DNA from: Zopfochytrium polystomum
Lineage: Eukaryota > Chytridiomycota > Chytridiomycetes > Chytridiales > Chytridiaceae
NCBI GenBank assembly: GCA_025765615.1
Contig: JAIVFJ010000075.1
Span: forward strand, 214,438 to 278,437
Length of the DNA: 64,000 nucleotides
Direction: 5' to 3'
The translations under genes and the position numbers were made by a program. Below, one piece after another: positions 1-10,709 of the stretch (positions are counted from its first letter, which is position 1; each line of letters begins with the position of its first letter). The notes under the pieces are model-generated. The model ran no database searches. It was not told the DNA's origin and worked only from the letters and a program-made list of their open reading frames with translations.

Positions 1-440
1 TGAGTAATATATGGTGCGATAGTAGTCAAAGTAGGCAAAGCCTGAGTCAGAGTTCCCAAAAGGGAAGGTTGGAGAAGGCGGATCACGGTTTATAGTCAGA
101 GGGGCAAAAGCCAGGGAAAAAAGAGGAACCAAAAGTGAAAGATAACAGGCCAAGCAAACATCCTGAGAGGCAAATCTTGAATGTAAGCAATCTGGAGATG
201 GCCTATTTGCAGGAGCCCTTGTGATTGTGTCGACGAAGAGAGATGAGGTGGGTCAATGAGGAACGCTGATGAAGGGGAGTTGCGATGGAGCAAAAGTGGC
301 AACATAAATGGCGAGAAGCCTTCTGAAGTGGCAAGATGAATGGTGATGGGGGGCTGGGAGGCTGCTGGGAGGGGTTGCACGGTGGCAATGAGGTGGAGGA
401 GATCTGAGGATGACGTCAGAAGTGCAAGAGCTGAGGGTTA
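1..440. other. No recognisable gene
   Basis: Both strands have only short overlapping open frames with no recognisable domain, repeat or splice pattern. I see nothing I can name. Confidence 0.4.
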
Positions 441-1270
441 GTCATGTCCTAGATGCAGACAGCTAGGAGGTTGATCAGAAGAAGTTTCCCTGCCAAGGTT
501 GAGGGCAGTGGCAAAGCTGCCGAAATATCAAAGTCAAGATCGCGGCCAAAGGCTGTGATAGCGGCGAAATGTGAGGTTGAGATCGCGGCCATTGGCCGTG
601 ACAGTGTCACAAACAAGCCAGTTGTGATGGTGAAGGCAGTGATCACAGCAGGGGCGTAGGGCGGTGGCAAAAGGTCTCGTAATTCAAGCACAATCGCAAT
701 CTGGTGGTGATGATGGCAATCGTGATCTGGCAGAGATCGGCAGTGATTGGCAAGGTAATCCAGCGGGGTGGTTGTGATCTGGTGGCAATCTGGTAGCAAT
801 CTGGCACCGATCTGGCTGGGGCAAGGTGACAGCAGACAGGCTTCGTCGTCGCGATCCGCCTGCGAATTCGTCATGTGCGACCTTGCAGACGCCCGCTGCG
901 GCGACAGTCTTTTGACTGTGTGCCAGGCGGTTGTTGGAATCGACGGTGGCAGTGGCGAGAGGAGATGGGATTCAGATTTTAGCGTGATTGCGAGATTGGT
1001 GGTGAGGTTGAAGGTGAGATTGTGGCTTTGGCCGCGATCGCTAAGAACTTGGTTGTGCCGGTGGGGTGTGTTTGCAGGGGCAAAGAGGATGCCCTTGTGG
1101 CAAGCGGCCGCTGGTGGAGGTTTTGCTTTCTTTCTGCCACCCTGCAGTGATGGTGATGTTGAGATTGAGATCGCGAACTTTGGTCGCGATTGCAATTAGC
1201 GAGACCAGTGTAGAGATCGCAATCGCGGCCTGTGGCCGCAATCGCAGCAAAATGGTGATGTTGATGTCGA
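440..1270. repeat. Spacer rich in degenerate GATCGCGGCC-type palindromes
   Basis: Short imperfect palindromes built on GATCGCGGCC-nnn-GGCCGCGATC recur through this stretch, for example near 538-560, 580-602, 1030-1042, 1168-1192 and 1214-1245. A second motif, GATCTGGTGGCAATCTGG-like, recurs near 775-815. A 248-residue minus-strand frame spans most of it, but its composition follows the repeated motifs, so I do not call a gene. This looks like a decayed simple or satellite-like repeat. Function unknown. Confidence 0.5.
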
Positions 1271-1995
1271 GCTTGCGAGATGAAGTGGACAAAAACCGTG
1301 CTGGTACGAGAGCGGGTCGCGCCGCAGGGGCACGTCGGCTGCCCCCAAGGTCAGCGGCAAAAGGTCTTGAGTGTCAGTTGACAAGTTTTCCTCGCTAAAA
1401 CCACCATCAACGACATCTCTGCTGGTTCACACAAAACGGACTTTGACAATCTTCCACCCAACCCCACCTCCACTCCAGTTGTTTCCTCAGACAGCAAGTC
1501 ATTCTCAGATAGCGAGTCAGATTCAAATGTCGCGAAAATTCACCTCAACGGTCGTACAGCAAGCGAAGGCGTTAAAAGTCCTTCCATCAGATTGACAACG
1601 ACGCAGACAACGCCAGAGACTACAGAGATCGCACTGCTGACCACAATATCACCAATCACCACAGTTATTGATGAAAATTCGTCTTCCTGCTCAACTGCTG
1701 CAGCCCTCAAGACCTCTTCCCTCTCCAGCGCCTTCCCTTTCCTGTCAAGAGTCTCACCCAACCGAAGGGACGGAGCTCCATGACATTCTAATCCCACCAT
1801 TTGTTCGCAATTTTCGAGGGGAAAAGGGAAACAGTCCTCCTCGTCACCACATTGGCTAGGCATCAGGTTTCTTTCAAGAGGCGGCTGAAAAATCTTGCCG
1901 AAGTTGGCATAAATGGGCACTGAAATACCACATTGTGCACCTACAGTAAAACTCAACAATTTTTTTAGGAAATCTGAAGAACATCCCAGATAGAT

Positions 1996-2577
1996 TTGAA
2001 TTCTTATGTGCGCAAGATTGAGCGACTTCAGCGACTATTCATCCAAGGTCATCAGAACAGATTTGATGAGTTTGTATGCAAACTGCAGAGCAAACTGCAC
2101 ACAGACCTTGTGCGTGGCTCAGTTCATAGTCGTTTTGGACCATTTGTGGCAGCACTTCAAAACAATGACGACTGCATCAACAATCTACAGAATATCAGGG
2201 ATGAGCTTACTGCTGTCTTGACTGCCCTTGAGGAAGATGAAGAGGAAGACCGCAGGAACTGCCGCAACAACCGCAACTGGTGTCTGGTGGGCAACAACCA
2301 CCATGACAACCATGACGATCATGAGAATAGACACCACCGAAGTGACCACATCCAAGGAGGTAGCAATGACCTTGAGCGAGCAGAACGAAACAATCGCCAA
2401 GGAAGCAACTACAGGAACAGTGACAACGGGTGTTGCAACATCCACGACAACCACAACTGCTCTTGCTCCCCTCGTCGTGGGGATAGGCCACGCTACTGGT
2501 GTGGTTACCACAAGGCATACGTTCACCACATGGAAAGGGACTGTCATGACTGCCTGCAAGCCAGGAGTCACCCATAG
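1996..2577 (+). pseudogene. Copia-like gag with zinc-knuckle-like motif
   Basis: The frame runs about 193 codons and lacks a convincing ATG; the 5' part is probably lost. The first 80 residues resemble the helical part of copia gag (segments FDEFVCKLQSKLHTDL and DELTAVLTALEEDEEED). A low-complexity N/R/H/D-rich stretch follows, then a metal-binding-like cluster WCGYHKAYVHHMERDC. The same order is seen at 16.9-17.5 kb, where the related cluster is WCGYHKAYIHHMETDC. Conservation of that cluster between two otherwise decayed copies supports a real coding origin. Confidence 0.6.
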
Positions 2578-2915
2578 GCTGGAGCCAAAGGCTACCACAA
2601 TCCATCGACGTCTTGGAAGAGTTGAAGGCACTGGGTGCAGGGTTCTCTGCGGAGATTCCTAGCTTGGCCATCAACACACACACACACAAGTCTGAGCACT
2701 GCCTGCACATGCTGCCGAGCCAATACCATCTCAGCCAGGCTCCAAGCACAGCACTTCACACCAGCTCAACCAAACCATGCTTACAGCCTCAGCAACTGTG
2801 GCTGTACAGCAAGCAACTCTTGTTCCTTTCTCTGGATTTCACCCTCAACCTGCTACAGGAGGGCCCTCTGTTTCTTCTTCTTCTCAAATAAACGGTCCCT
2901 CTCTTCTACTTCTTT

Positions 2916-3640
2916 TTGAACACTGCAACAGTGAGCGCGTCACACACAGGCATAGCCTCTCTTCTGTACATGATCGATTCTGGAGCTGTACCCACAATGA
3001 TCCCACAACAGGAACAATTCACTGAGTACCAACAATTTGAAACTGAACACCATGCCCGCCTAGCAGATGACCATGAATGCCGCATCGAAGGAATTGGATC
3101 TGTCACTCTCACTTTTCCTGCTTTTGATGTGGTGCTCCGCAATGTGCTTCATGTCCCATCACTCAAGGAACCGCTCCTCTCTGTGTCGCATGTCCTCCAA
3201 GATCCAACTGCTGGGATGCTATTCTTCTTGATCTTGCAACACTCGCATCTCAACACAGCATCAAGATTGGCGAACGACGTGACGGCCTTTACTGTCTCAT
3301 CCCAGTCCAGCACCCAGCTGCGCAGAGGAAAATCAGTTGAGCCCATTGCCTACGCATCACCAGCAACTGCATGCGACCTATGGCACTGACGTTTTGGCCA
3401 CATCCACCAAGAGCAAGTACGCGACACTCTCAAGTTTGGTGATGTCGATGGTGCTCCTGCTCCACCACCAACAACACGTTAACCTTGCCTCATTTGTGAT
3501 ATGGCAAAGATGCACCAGCAACACCTCATGGCCAAACCTTGTTTTGATATTGCCCCACTGCAGAGCTGGCCGCTTTTGTTCAATAAATCGGCCACTCACG
3601 TACATGTCCTCATACTATCGGATTAAGCGAACTACGGAAA
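2916..3640 (+). pseudogene. Copia-like protease and GAG-pre-integrase remnant
   Basis: The frame 2916-3389 contains MIDSGAVPTMI, matching the retropepsin D-[ST]-G active-site context. About 50 residues on come GIGSVTL and LRNVLHVPSLKEPLLSVSHV, the usual copia sequence after the protease. The frame ends ACDLWH followed by a stop; the same frame then reads RFGHIHQEQVRDTLKFGD, which is the GAG-pre-integrase LWH-RLGH motif. More stops follow, so this is a dead pol fragment. No integrase DDE core or reverse transcriptase is seen. Confidence 0.65.
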
Positions 3641-3883
3641 AATGTGACGAGACTTCAGTATGAATGAGAGCAGAAAGCGAGAGTTTGAAGCATCTGTTGC
3701 ACACAGCAATAGTTGGTACTACGAGAGGGAAAAGGAAAAAAAAACGCACCAACAAACTAATGAAAAGAAGGACAACGAGAACAACGGAAAGAAAAAGCTA
3801 CATCAAACAAGGATCAATGGTTCATCAAGAGGAGAAGAAAAAAGGCTTTTCCGTGTTTTGGAGCTACTCATGCCTCCTTGATT

Positions 3884-4242
3884 TTATGTCGTTTTCCGCT
3901 TGAATTGCTTCTCGGCTTGCAGCTGGAGTACCCGTCGGTGAGGGATAGGTCCGAACAGCATAAAGTATAATCGAATTTTCTCTTTTAACGAAAGGCTTTC
4001 CAGATTCTGGTAGAAATGGATAAGCTCTGCTTGCGGTGGAAAAGCCGAAATTTCACTATCCGTCGGAGGGAAGGGATCCTTTTTTTTTGTCGGTGGGGGT
4101 GGGCGGGGAAGAGAGGAGTGGAAGGCCAGACAGGGAACACAGCGATTGCACGGTCGGTGGGAGAGTGGGCGGAGTTGGTGGAATACGCGTGAATTGCGGA
4201 GAGGAAACGACGGCAAGGGAAAGTGTGAGTGAGAAGGTGCAA
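3884..4242 (-). CDS. Putative small protein, possibly mitochondrial, exons unresolved
   Basis: One minus-strand frame at the 5' end reads RRFLSAIHAYSTNSAHSP, which looks like a mitochondrial presequence (Arg/Ser-rich, no acidic residues). A different frame at the 3' end reads an even, amphipathic stretch with ELIHFYQNLESLSLKEK and ends QFKRKTT before a stop at 3884. A short intron between them, with pyrimidine-rich sequence and a CGGATAG acceptor near 4058, would join the two frames, but I could not fix the donor. No ATG is certain. I do not recognise the family. It lies just downstream of the minus-strand gene ending at 4272. Confidence 0.35.
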
Positions 4243-4271
4243 ATTGGGCGAGGAGGGCTGGGTTGTGAGAG

Positions 4272-4772
4272 TTAGTTGTTCAGGACGATTGATCGAGTGA
4301 AATGTCTTTCAAACTTACAATAGAGCCTCACCGCGCCACCCAAAGCAAATTCGAAGCTACGGCCTTCCTGGAAACCACTCACCAAGTCGATGACCCGCCT
4401 CCTCATCGGAGGCTCGCCAAGGGCGAAAAGAGGCTTGAGGCTCAGCCTGTCAATGGGGATGCGCCGGCAAACGTGGGGCCCAACTAAAACCCACAAGAGG
4501 GCTGCAGTGTTGGCGGAAATCGCAAGATAGACGAGAGAGGAGGGGACGAATTCGGTTCGAATCATCTCGTAGCCAATGCAGATAATGAACAGAAGAAGGT
4601 GGAAGAGCTGGAGCGCAGGATCCAAATAGGACGTGGTGAATCGGTCACAGCCGTACAAAGCAGCGAAGAGAGCAGAGATCGACGTAGATTGGAGGGTTTG
4701 AGCGCGGCCGTCGAGTCGCGAGGTGGAGAAGTTGTTAGGATTGGTAGAAGGGTGAGGGCGCGACGAGCGCAT
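4272..4772 (-). CDS. Hypothetical membrane protein
   Basis: An uninterrupted 166-codon minus-strand frame. Residues about 1-50 are Ser/Thr/Arg-rich. Around residues 52-100 there are two hydrophobic segments (LFHLLLFIICIGYEMI and LVYLAISANTAALLWVLVG) separated by a short polar turn, typical of a hairpin of two transmembrane helices. The C-terminal third is basic and ends RHFTRSIVLNN. The chosen ATG at 4772 is the first in frame; an alternative start upstream (ATGAGCCCCACC near 4853) with a GTTAGT donor would give a different N-terminus. The family is not recognised. Confidence 0.45.
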   Translation of the reverse strand: MRSSRPHPSTNPNNFSTSRLDGRAQTLQSTSISALFAALYGCDRFTTSYLDPALQLFHLLLFIICIGYEMIRTEFVPSSLVYLAISANTAALLWVLVGPHVCRRIPIDRLSLKPLFALGEPPMRRRVIDLVSGFQEGRSFEFALGGAVRLYCKFERHFTRSIVLNN

Positions 4773-5300
4773 AGCATAATTCGCCCTTGGGGCCGACTAA
4801 CCAGGATAGCAGCTTCGATCGCCGCGTTGTCACAGGTAAGGGTGGGGCTCATCGTTGCTGGGGAGTTGGAAAGGTGAGAATCAAATTTTCCTCTATGTGA
4901 GGAAAGAAGGACCTGTTTTGGTTTGGACCGGCAATGATGGCAGCAAGGGTCAGAAGTACAGTCGAGACGAAAATTTTGAGGTTTCACTTCTCGATGGATC
5001 TCGATGCCGATGTAACAAAAGGAAAGAAAAGGAAAGAGAGGTCGGCGAGGCTTGGTGTCAGCAAACGGACTGGTACGTTGGCGGACGGAGTCCAATTAGC
5101 TTTTGACGAAGACGATGGCGGTTGCAGTTGGCTGGATGGATGGAACTGGACTGTGTGCAGGTAGCAGCGGAACCGTGTGACGCGGTGTCAGAGAGGGACA
5201 GTGGGTTGGACTTTTTTCAGATCGTGAGGGAGAGATTTCATCGAGGGAAGCTGACGTGATGCAAACGCTTTTGTAAACAAAAGTAATCCATTGCTTTATT
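4773..5300. other. No clear gene
   Basis: The stretch upstream of the membrane-protein frame is likely promoter, 5' UTR or a first exon of that gene. A longer alternative minus-strand frame (4562-5095) overlaps it but shows no domain. Confidence 0.3.
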
Positions 5301-5306
5301 CGCAAC

Positions 5307-5399
5307 GTCGGCCGCTCAGTGACCTCTTCGGGGAGGTCGGACCATTTTAAAAGTGTCGGCCACAAAAGGATCTCTTCTTGGAGATCCGGACCTTAAAAA
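5307..5399 (+). repeat. Tandem pair of hairpin units with a compensatory stem change
   Basis: Two units begin GTCGGCC and end GGACC...TTAAAA. Each holds a hairpin with a 6-nt loop. Unit 1 has stem GACCTC (5321-5326) with GAGGTC (5333-5338). Unit 2 has stem GGATCTC (5368-5374) with GAGATCC (5381-5387). The C-G pair at the third stem position of unit 1 is T-A in unit 2, so both bases changed together. No transcript or function can be assigned. Confidence 0.6.
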
Positions 5400-6033
5400 A
5401 CATGAAATATTCCCACAGCTCCTGCTCCTCCCTTTCCTCCTTCACCTCTGCTGCCACGCCGCCGCCCCCCGCGCAACAACGGGGCTCCGTTTTACCCTCG
5501 GGTTACGCGGCGACGCCGCCATCTCCCACTCGCGCTGCGTGCCCGCAACTGTCGTCTCCAGCACCTCCACGACGCTGAGGTCATACTCGGCCATGGATTT
5601 CGCCTTCTCTTCCTGCGCTTGCAGGGACGGCTTCGGAAGCGGCGCCGGTGTCGAGCAGCTTGTACCCGGTCGCACGCGCATTCTGCGGATTCGTGATATG
5701 GCCGGCGACGTGGGCAGCTGGTAAGGCTGGTATCTGTCGGCATGTTGGTGCTGGTGGCGGTGGTGGTGGTTCGGCGACGCGGTGATGTCACGGAGGGCAC
5801 GGTGTGAGGACGCAGGAGCTGGTGGGGCAGCTGAAGATGATAGCGGCGGCGGAGATGGTGGCTGCGTAGTTGCGGGTATGGAGTCAGTTCGCTTGCCGGC
5901 CGCCTCCACTTGGGGTTGCGTTTTGGCCCCCTTTATCGACGTGGCAGCTTTGTCCTTCGCGGCGCTGCCAGCTGCTTGATGCTTCTTGGATCGTCGCACG
6001 TGAGTTGGCCGGCTGCTCCTTTTTTGCCGATTG
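5400..6033. other. No confident gene
   Basis: GC-rich overlapping frames occur on both strands (for example 5442-6089 minus, Pro/Ala/Arg-rich), with no domain, paralogue or splice pattern to choose between them. Confidence 0.3.
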
Positions 6034-6100
6034 GCAAAGGGGTCTTGACCAAGAGCCGCAAAAAGGCAAGCGTCAGAAAAGGGGGGCAATTTTAAATTGG
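6034..6100. repeat. 3'-flank block shared with the 10.61-10.67 kb region
   Basis: The core GGGGTCTTGACC followed by a GCAAAAAGGCAAGCG-like tract is matched at 10620-10655. Both blocks lie downstream of minus-strand SAP-family copies, so the duplication that made those copies extended beyond the coding sequence. Confidence 0.45.
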
Positions 6101-6367
6101 ATCGAGCAAAAAAAAAAAAAGAAGGGAAAAAAAAATGAGGATGGAAAAAGATCCGTAATTACCTCGTACCCTCCCTCGCACCCGCAGCGTTCCATGAGAA
6201 ACATCTATCGCATACTGTCGCGTTATCCATCCCCGGAGGGAACGCGGTTGCGCGGCACTATCGGCGCCTGGAGCGGGAACAAACCCTCCTTGCTTCCCTG
6301 CCCGCCCGGCGCGCGAAGAAAAACCTCCAAACCGTCGTACGCGCCGACGCCGCCCGGTGCCGTCGCG

Positions 6368-7233
6368 TCAAATGTACCCCCTCCAATGCGGCAAAAGAAT
6401 TTTTTTGCAGCCGAGGGTGGCGCCTCGATCTGTGGTTGTGGACCGGTGAGAGTCTGACTGCGGCTGCGTCTCGATAGTGGGCGGGGCCACATCGGCCTCC
6501 ACCATAATTATATCTTCGCCACCATGGTTTACTGCCGAGGCTGTGGCCAGCGGAAGATTTTGCTGCTTGGAAAGGATCGTGCTTGTCGTGCTCCTCTTCA
6601 GCACTTCTTGTTTACGATGCGTCTGGGCGGCCAGGATGGCCTTGATGATATCTCTCGACTTGAAGTGTGATAATGCCGGTCGTCCAGTTGGAGGCGCGCA
6701 GTGAAAGAAATTCAAGAAAAAAGTATCAACAACGACAGAAACGGCGGATCTGCGACACCTTCCAACTCCCCCGCCCAACTCTCCCTGATCTTCTTCCCCT
6801 TACCGGCAAGTTTCCTTTGACGCCGTCGAATAGCTTCGCGACCTTTTGAAGGTCTTTCCGTGCCATCGCACCCAGCTCTGCCTCCTTATACACAGGCGTT
6901 TGATGGTTTCTGATGGCGCTAGTCAAAGCCGGAACCGAAGTAGCAAGAATTGCTCTGTGACGAGGAACCGGCCCTTGCGTCGGTGGGCGTGGCTTAGCGC
7001 CTGATGCTGCTGCTGTTGCGGTTACTGCCATGGTCTTGGCGCGAGAGCTGGGAATAGGGATGGCGGATCGATGGGAGGCCTGTTTGTGCGGGGTAGAAGA
7101 GCTCCGTCAGAAAGGCGAGGGGGTTGGGAGCTTTTGTACATCCACAGGCAGGGCCGGGTCTACTCACCATATCGCGCTTATTGTCAGATGGTGCAGCACT
7201 TAGCTGCGGTCTTTTAGCGGCGACTGTGAGCAT
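6368..7233 (-). CDS. SAP-domain protein (copy A, intact)
   Basis: The three-exon model is complement(6368..6658, 6804..7079, 7168..7233), giving 210 residues. Both introns have GTAAG/GTGAG-type donors and AG acceptors, and all junctions are phase 0. Exon 1 encodes MLTVAAKRPQLSAAPSDNK and ends KRDM. Exon 2 carries a basic, Pro-rich linker and the first half of a SAP motif (MARKDLQKVAKLFDGVKGN). Exon 3 completes it with SRDIIKAILAAQ. SAP domains are about 35-residue helix-extended-loop-helix folds that bind DNA or RNA in chromatin and RNA-processing proteins. The C-terminal half has no recognised domain; a short acidic/hydrophobic core GEDIIMVE is conserved in copies B and C. Two paralogues with the same exon layout (9.3 and 11.1 kb) support the model. 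A nuclear nucleic-acid-binding role is inferred from the domain alone. Confidence 0.75.
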
Positions 7234-8285
7234 CTTGGTAGTTCCAGAGACGAGGGGGGACGACGACCGAGCGGAGTGGGGTGAACGCGTCTCGCGGTTG
7301 CAATCGGAGTTTCAATTTTTTTCGACTCCTTTTTTTTTGATTTTGTGGTGGTCCTTCTTATCTGACGGAGCAAGGGTTCTATGTGCCATCACAACCAAAA
7401 AGACGCACTGAAAGGAAGTGGTAACAGCAACGGAATACCCAGAAGTCCACTGAGGCTCCGCGCTGGGTCGTTGGGCCAAGTAAGGGGATGAATGCGACCT
7501 CGAAGGAACGGTAAACTGCACGGCGACTTGATGGAAATGGGGAAACACTTGTAGGAGAGGAGCAGGTGAACGCTAAGGTCTGCTGGAAGACGTCGATGGC
7601 TCGGTGCTGACGGTGACTGCGATGAAGCCTGGACGGACGACCCGCCACAATTATTAGAAGAGAGAGCGTGGCGGGTCAGGGAGAAGTGGACTGTGCGGTG
7701 TCTGGGAGGGACGAAGAGTGGTCCAATTTTCAGATCCTGGCGGAGAGTTGTCGGGGGGTGGGTGGGAGGTGGGTGGGGTTAGGCGCGATGGGATCGCCGA
7801 GTCTGGCAATCGATGATTGGAGGAGAGCCCGAGTGGTCGGCAAAAGAACCTTTGGGCAGCGTTGTCGGAAAAAGAGGAAGATGAGGAGTGGAGAAAGAGG
7901 TCAAACTTCGTGCTCGTTGGGTGCCGCGGTCGTTCTGCAAACTGAACGATTCAAGAGAATGTCGGCGGGTGGCAAGCGCGGCTCCGAGATCCCGGCTGTT
8001 CCGAGAACCACCACGGTCGCCGAGGTGACTGTGGCGAGCGATTCACAGCAGCTGAGGGTAGCGAGGGTGAGTTTAGGCTGAGGGTGAGGGAAAGCCGGGG
8101 CCGAAGTTACGACACACGTGTCGCGAGGACGTGTTGCTCGGCTATCCCCATGGCGATGCAGCCACCGCGTCCGGCGTCTATCGAGTTTCTGTCCTCACGC
8201 CGCCACCGCCGCCATCGTTGCGTGTGTTTGTGTGTTGTGTGTGTGTGTGTGTGTGTGTGTGGTGCGTGCGTGTACATGTGTGAGT

Positions 8286-8359
<74 letters not shown>

Positions 8360-9258
8360 GCGTGGTCCGTCAGCCCGCATTATGCTTTCTGCCGGCAAGC
8401 GGAGCATATGCTGACGCACATACTGTATGTGGCCAGAGTCAAAGTCTGTCTGTCTGTCGGTCTGTTGGTCTGGTCAACCCGATAGGCTTCTCAAGCAGCT
8501 GTGGGAGGCAAAAGCAAAATCGGAAGCCGCCCCCTTCCCGCATTCCTCACCCTCCCGCTTGTAGTCAACCGCCCAGACTTTAAAACGGCCGCTCGATGGG
8601 GCGGTCTGAAATTGTGGGCGACCAACGCGATCTAGGTTCGAACCAGCCCACCCATCTGGGGATTCTATCCATCATCCTCACCCGCCTGCTGTAGGAGTAC
8701 CGCGCGCGCTGCGACATCTTTTCAGAGCTTTTCGATCCCTAGTCGGAGGAGCATCTCGTAATCTGCGGGCACCCTGCGACCAAACAAATGTTTACGGTGT
8801 CGAGAACAAGATCAGTGATGCGACCTACCACCACTATCTCCTTAATATCTACCGCCGGTCCTGCAGTTCCCGCGAAGGGGCTAACGAGGCTCTTTCATAC
8901 TTTTTGTCGCCAATCTTGTGCACAAGTACCGGAGAAAATCTCGTGGGGCCTTCTCGACTGAGGGTGATGTAAGTCGATGCTGTTGAACCGACGACAAAAT
9001 CTGAAGGATTCTTCTTGCTCCCAGCGTCGGTGCTTTGGCTTTGCGGACTTAAGCCACGCGGGTGCTTACGATGTCGAATCGCGTCAACCCACCCTCTCAG
9101 TGCTCACTCCTTGCACTTTCGAAGATACACTCGCAAATCAAAAGCAACAGCTAATCGATACACTAGCCAGGCGGTGAGCAGCCCCTCACTAACTGTGGAT
9201 GTACCGTCCCCACCCCTTCCTAAACGAGCCTTTCCTCCCCTCCCCCCTCCCACAAAAA
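7234..9258. other. Gene-poor stretch with one possible plus-strand first exon
   Basis: The only coding-like segment I would flag is 7959-8068 on the plus strand: an ATG frame starting MSAGGKRGSEIPAV and reaching a GTGAGT donor. I could not find its next exon. A 137-residue frame (7668-8081) contains it. The rest holds microsatellites (8222-8357) and no recognisable gene. Confidence 0.3.
8222..8357. repeat. (GT)n/(GA)n compound microsatellite
   Basis: A (GT)n run (about 8222-8262) is followed by a (GA)n run (8285-8357). It produces artificial RERERE/SLSLSL frames on both strands. Confidence 0.95.
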
Positions 9259-9259
9259 G

Positions 9260-9695
9260 GTAGTACATCACATAGCGATACCGGCTCTCACCGCCCGCGC
9301 CAAATTCGCTGCAGAACCTGCAGTATTGGCCACCGACCCAAGCCTTCTTCTGTTCCGACTGCCATGCGACCTGACCAGCAGCGAAAGGGGACTACAACGC
9401 GAAGCGTCCATCAGACCTGACCAGCTGCCAAAGCGCGAACTCAGCGAGGACGACCTGGAGACCATGGCGAGAAAGGACCTGCAGCAGGTCGCGAAGCGGT
9501 TTGAAGGTGTCAAAGGCAACTGGCAAGTAAAGGGCGGGGGGGAGTTGGGGTGGTGGTGGAGGAGGTGTAACGTGGCGGAAACCCGAAGTTTCTGATTGTC
9601 TCTCTCTATTCGCCCCAACCCGCAAACCATTTCTTCTCTTTCAAACCTCAAGTCGCGAGGACTTTTCAGGCACCTGGCCTTGTGACTGACTCCAA
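9260..9695 (+). pseudogene. SAP-domain paralogue (copy B, degraded)
   Basis: The plus-strand copy matches exon 2 of copies A and C. It starts around IAIPALTARAKFAAEP (compare HRSAIPIPSSRAK in A) and runs through LETMARKDLQQVAKRF and EGVKGNWQ to a GTAAAG donor at about 9528. After an acceptor near 9654 (CAAG) the next segment reads SRGLFRHLAL then TGA, aligning with SRDIIKAILAAQ of copy A; the second SAP helix is therefore truncated. A later frame still shows GEVIVMV, matching GEDIIMVE. No counterpart of exon 1 was found upstream. I read this as a decayed copy in opposite orientation to A and C. Confidence 0.6.
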
Positions 9696-10609
9696 AGGGA
9701 CTCAACGCAAAGAGCATCCGTCGAAAACACACGCAACAGACGGAACAAAATCCTTCCGCAGTCCGCAGCTTCGGACGGGCTATTGCAGGGGTGAAGTCAT
9801 CGTTATGGTGAGGCGCAAGAGGTGGCCTCGCCGTCGCCACCCGCGATCGCGACCGGCGACGCAGTCAGAGACGCTCCTTCCACAGCAACCGATCGTAGCG
9901 CGGCCGAAGAAACCTTCCTCTGCTCTTCGTCTTCCACCTGAGTGGGAAATCGCCGCAGCAGCCGGACCGATAATAAACCGGAAGCAAGAGGAGGTCGCTG
10001 TAAGTGGCGGCGGAATCCCTGTTGCTAGGCCGCTGTATTTGGAGGAGACGGAGGGAATGCATTGTGGCCAGCAGCGGCTTGGGTTTCAGTTCGGGGATGG
10101 GGGAGGGGGGCCACGGGGCAAGAGTGGCAGCTACACTATATTGATTGTGCCATTCGCATTTTCTGTACCACTCGTGGGTTTGTTTGTTTATCTTCTGGTT
10201 TGCAAAAAAAAAAAAAAACAAAAAAAAAGGAACTGGAAGACACACCAGATTTGGCAATCATTAGGAAGCGAAGACACACCCGTTTTGGAAACCAAGTTTC
10301 AACACTGCCAGACGAAAACTGCATTTGGCGTCTGCGCCAGGCGACAATGGACTCCGAAAAAAAATGCTTGATTCGCACACAATGGCGTGAACTGCGAACG
10401 TTTTCAATTTTGAAAGAGGAAAGTAGCGGCCCTCAGATCTGCCTTTCGCGGTGCATCGAAAGAAGAAGCATAGATAATGATCGATTGGTCCGACTGAACC
10501 CACAACCCATTGAAAAAAAACGAAGCTTAAACAAAAGTTAATTAACGTGGCATTACTGTGTTCTCCGGACGAGAAACCTTTTGCTGCAGTTACAGTATCT
10601 ACTATTATT
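9696..10609. other. Diverged tail of SAP copy B and spacer
   Basis: The plus-strand frame 9682-10371 probably includes remnants of the copy B C-terminal region, then becomes low complexity (oligo-A at 10204-10229). No other gene is seen. Confidence 0.35.
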
Positions 10610-10670
10610 GCGGACCGGCAACGGGGTCTTGACCGTCAAAAGCAAAAAGCAAGCGACAGACAGGCGGGAT
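10610..10670. repeat. 3'-flank block shared with 6.03-6.10 kb
   Basis: Matches the block downstream of SAP copy A (GGGGTCTTGACC and a following A/G-rich tract). See the entry at 6034. Confidence 0.45.
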
Positions 10671-10709
10671 AATTCATGATGACACTACACGCTTCAAACG
10701 TTCCCCCGC

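Larger units (their letters stand above)
1996..3640 (+). mobile_element. Degenerate Ty1/copia-like retrotransposon fragment
   Basis: Three copia-type landmarks occur in order on the plus strand: a gag-like frame with a zinc-knuckle-like cluster (1996-2577), an aspartic protease motif (about 2973) and a GAG-pre-integrase LWH...RFGH motif (about 3379-3420). Frames are interrupted by stops and shifts. I find no reverse transcriptase, no RNase H and no recognisable flanking LTR. The gag part has a second diverged copy at 16.9-17.5 kb. From 3640 to 3880 nothing further is identifiable. This is a truncated, inactive relic. Confidence 0.65.

Noticed and set aside
449..1195. 248-codon minus-strand open frame
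   Set aside because: Its sequence mirrors the short repeated palindromic motifs of the region; no domain.
8284..8414. Frames rich in RERERE or SLSLSL (also at 37.6 and 46.0 kb)
   Set aside because: Translations of (GA)n/(CT)n microsatellites.
8600..8660. TAGGTTCGAACCAG, a B-box-like sequence
   Set aside because: It is a simple palindrome, with no matching A box or foldable tRNA around it.
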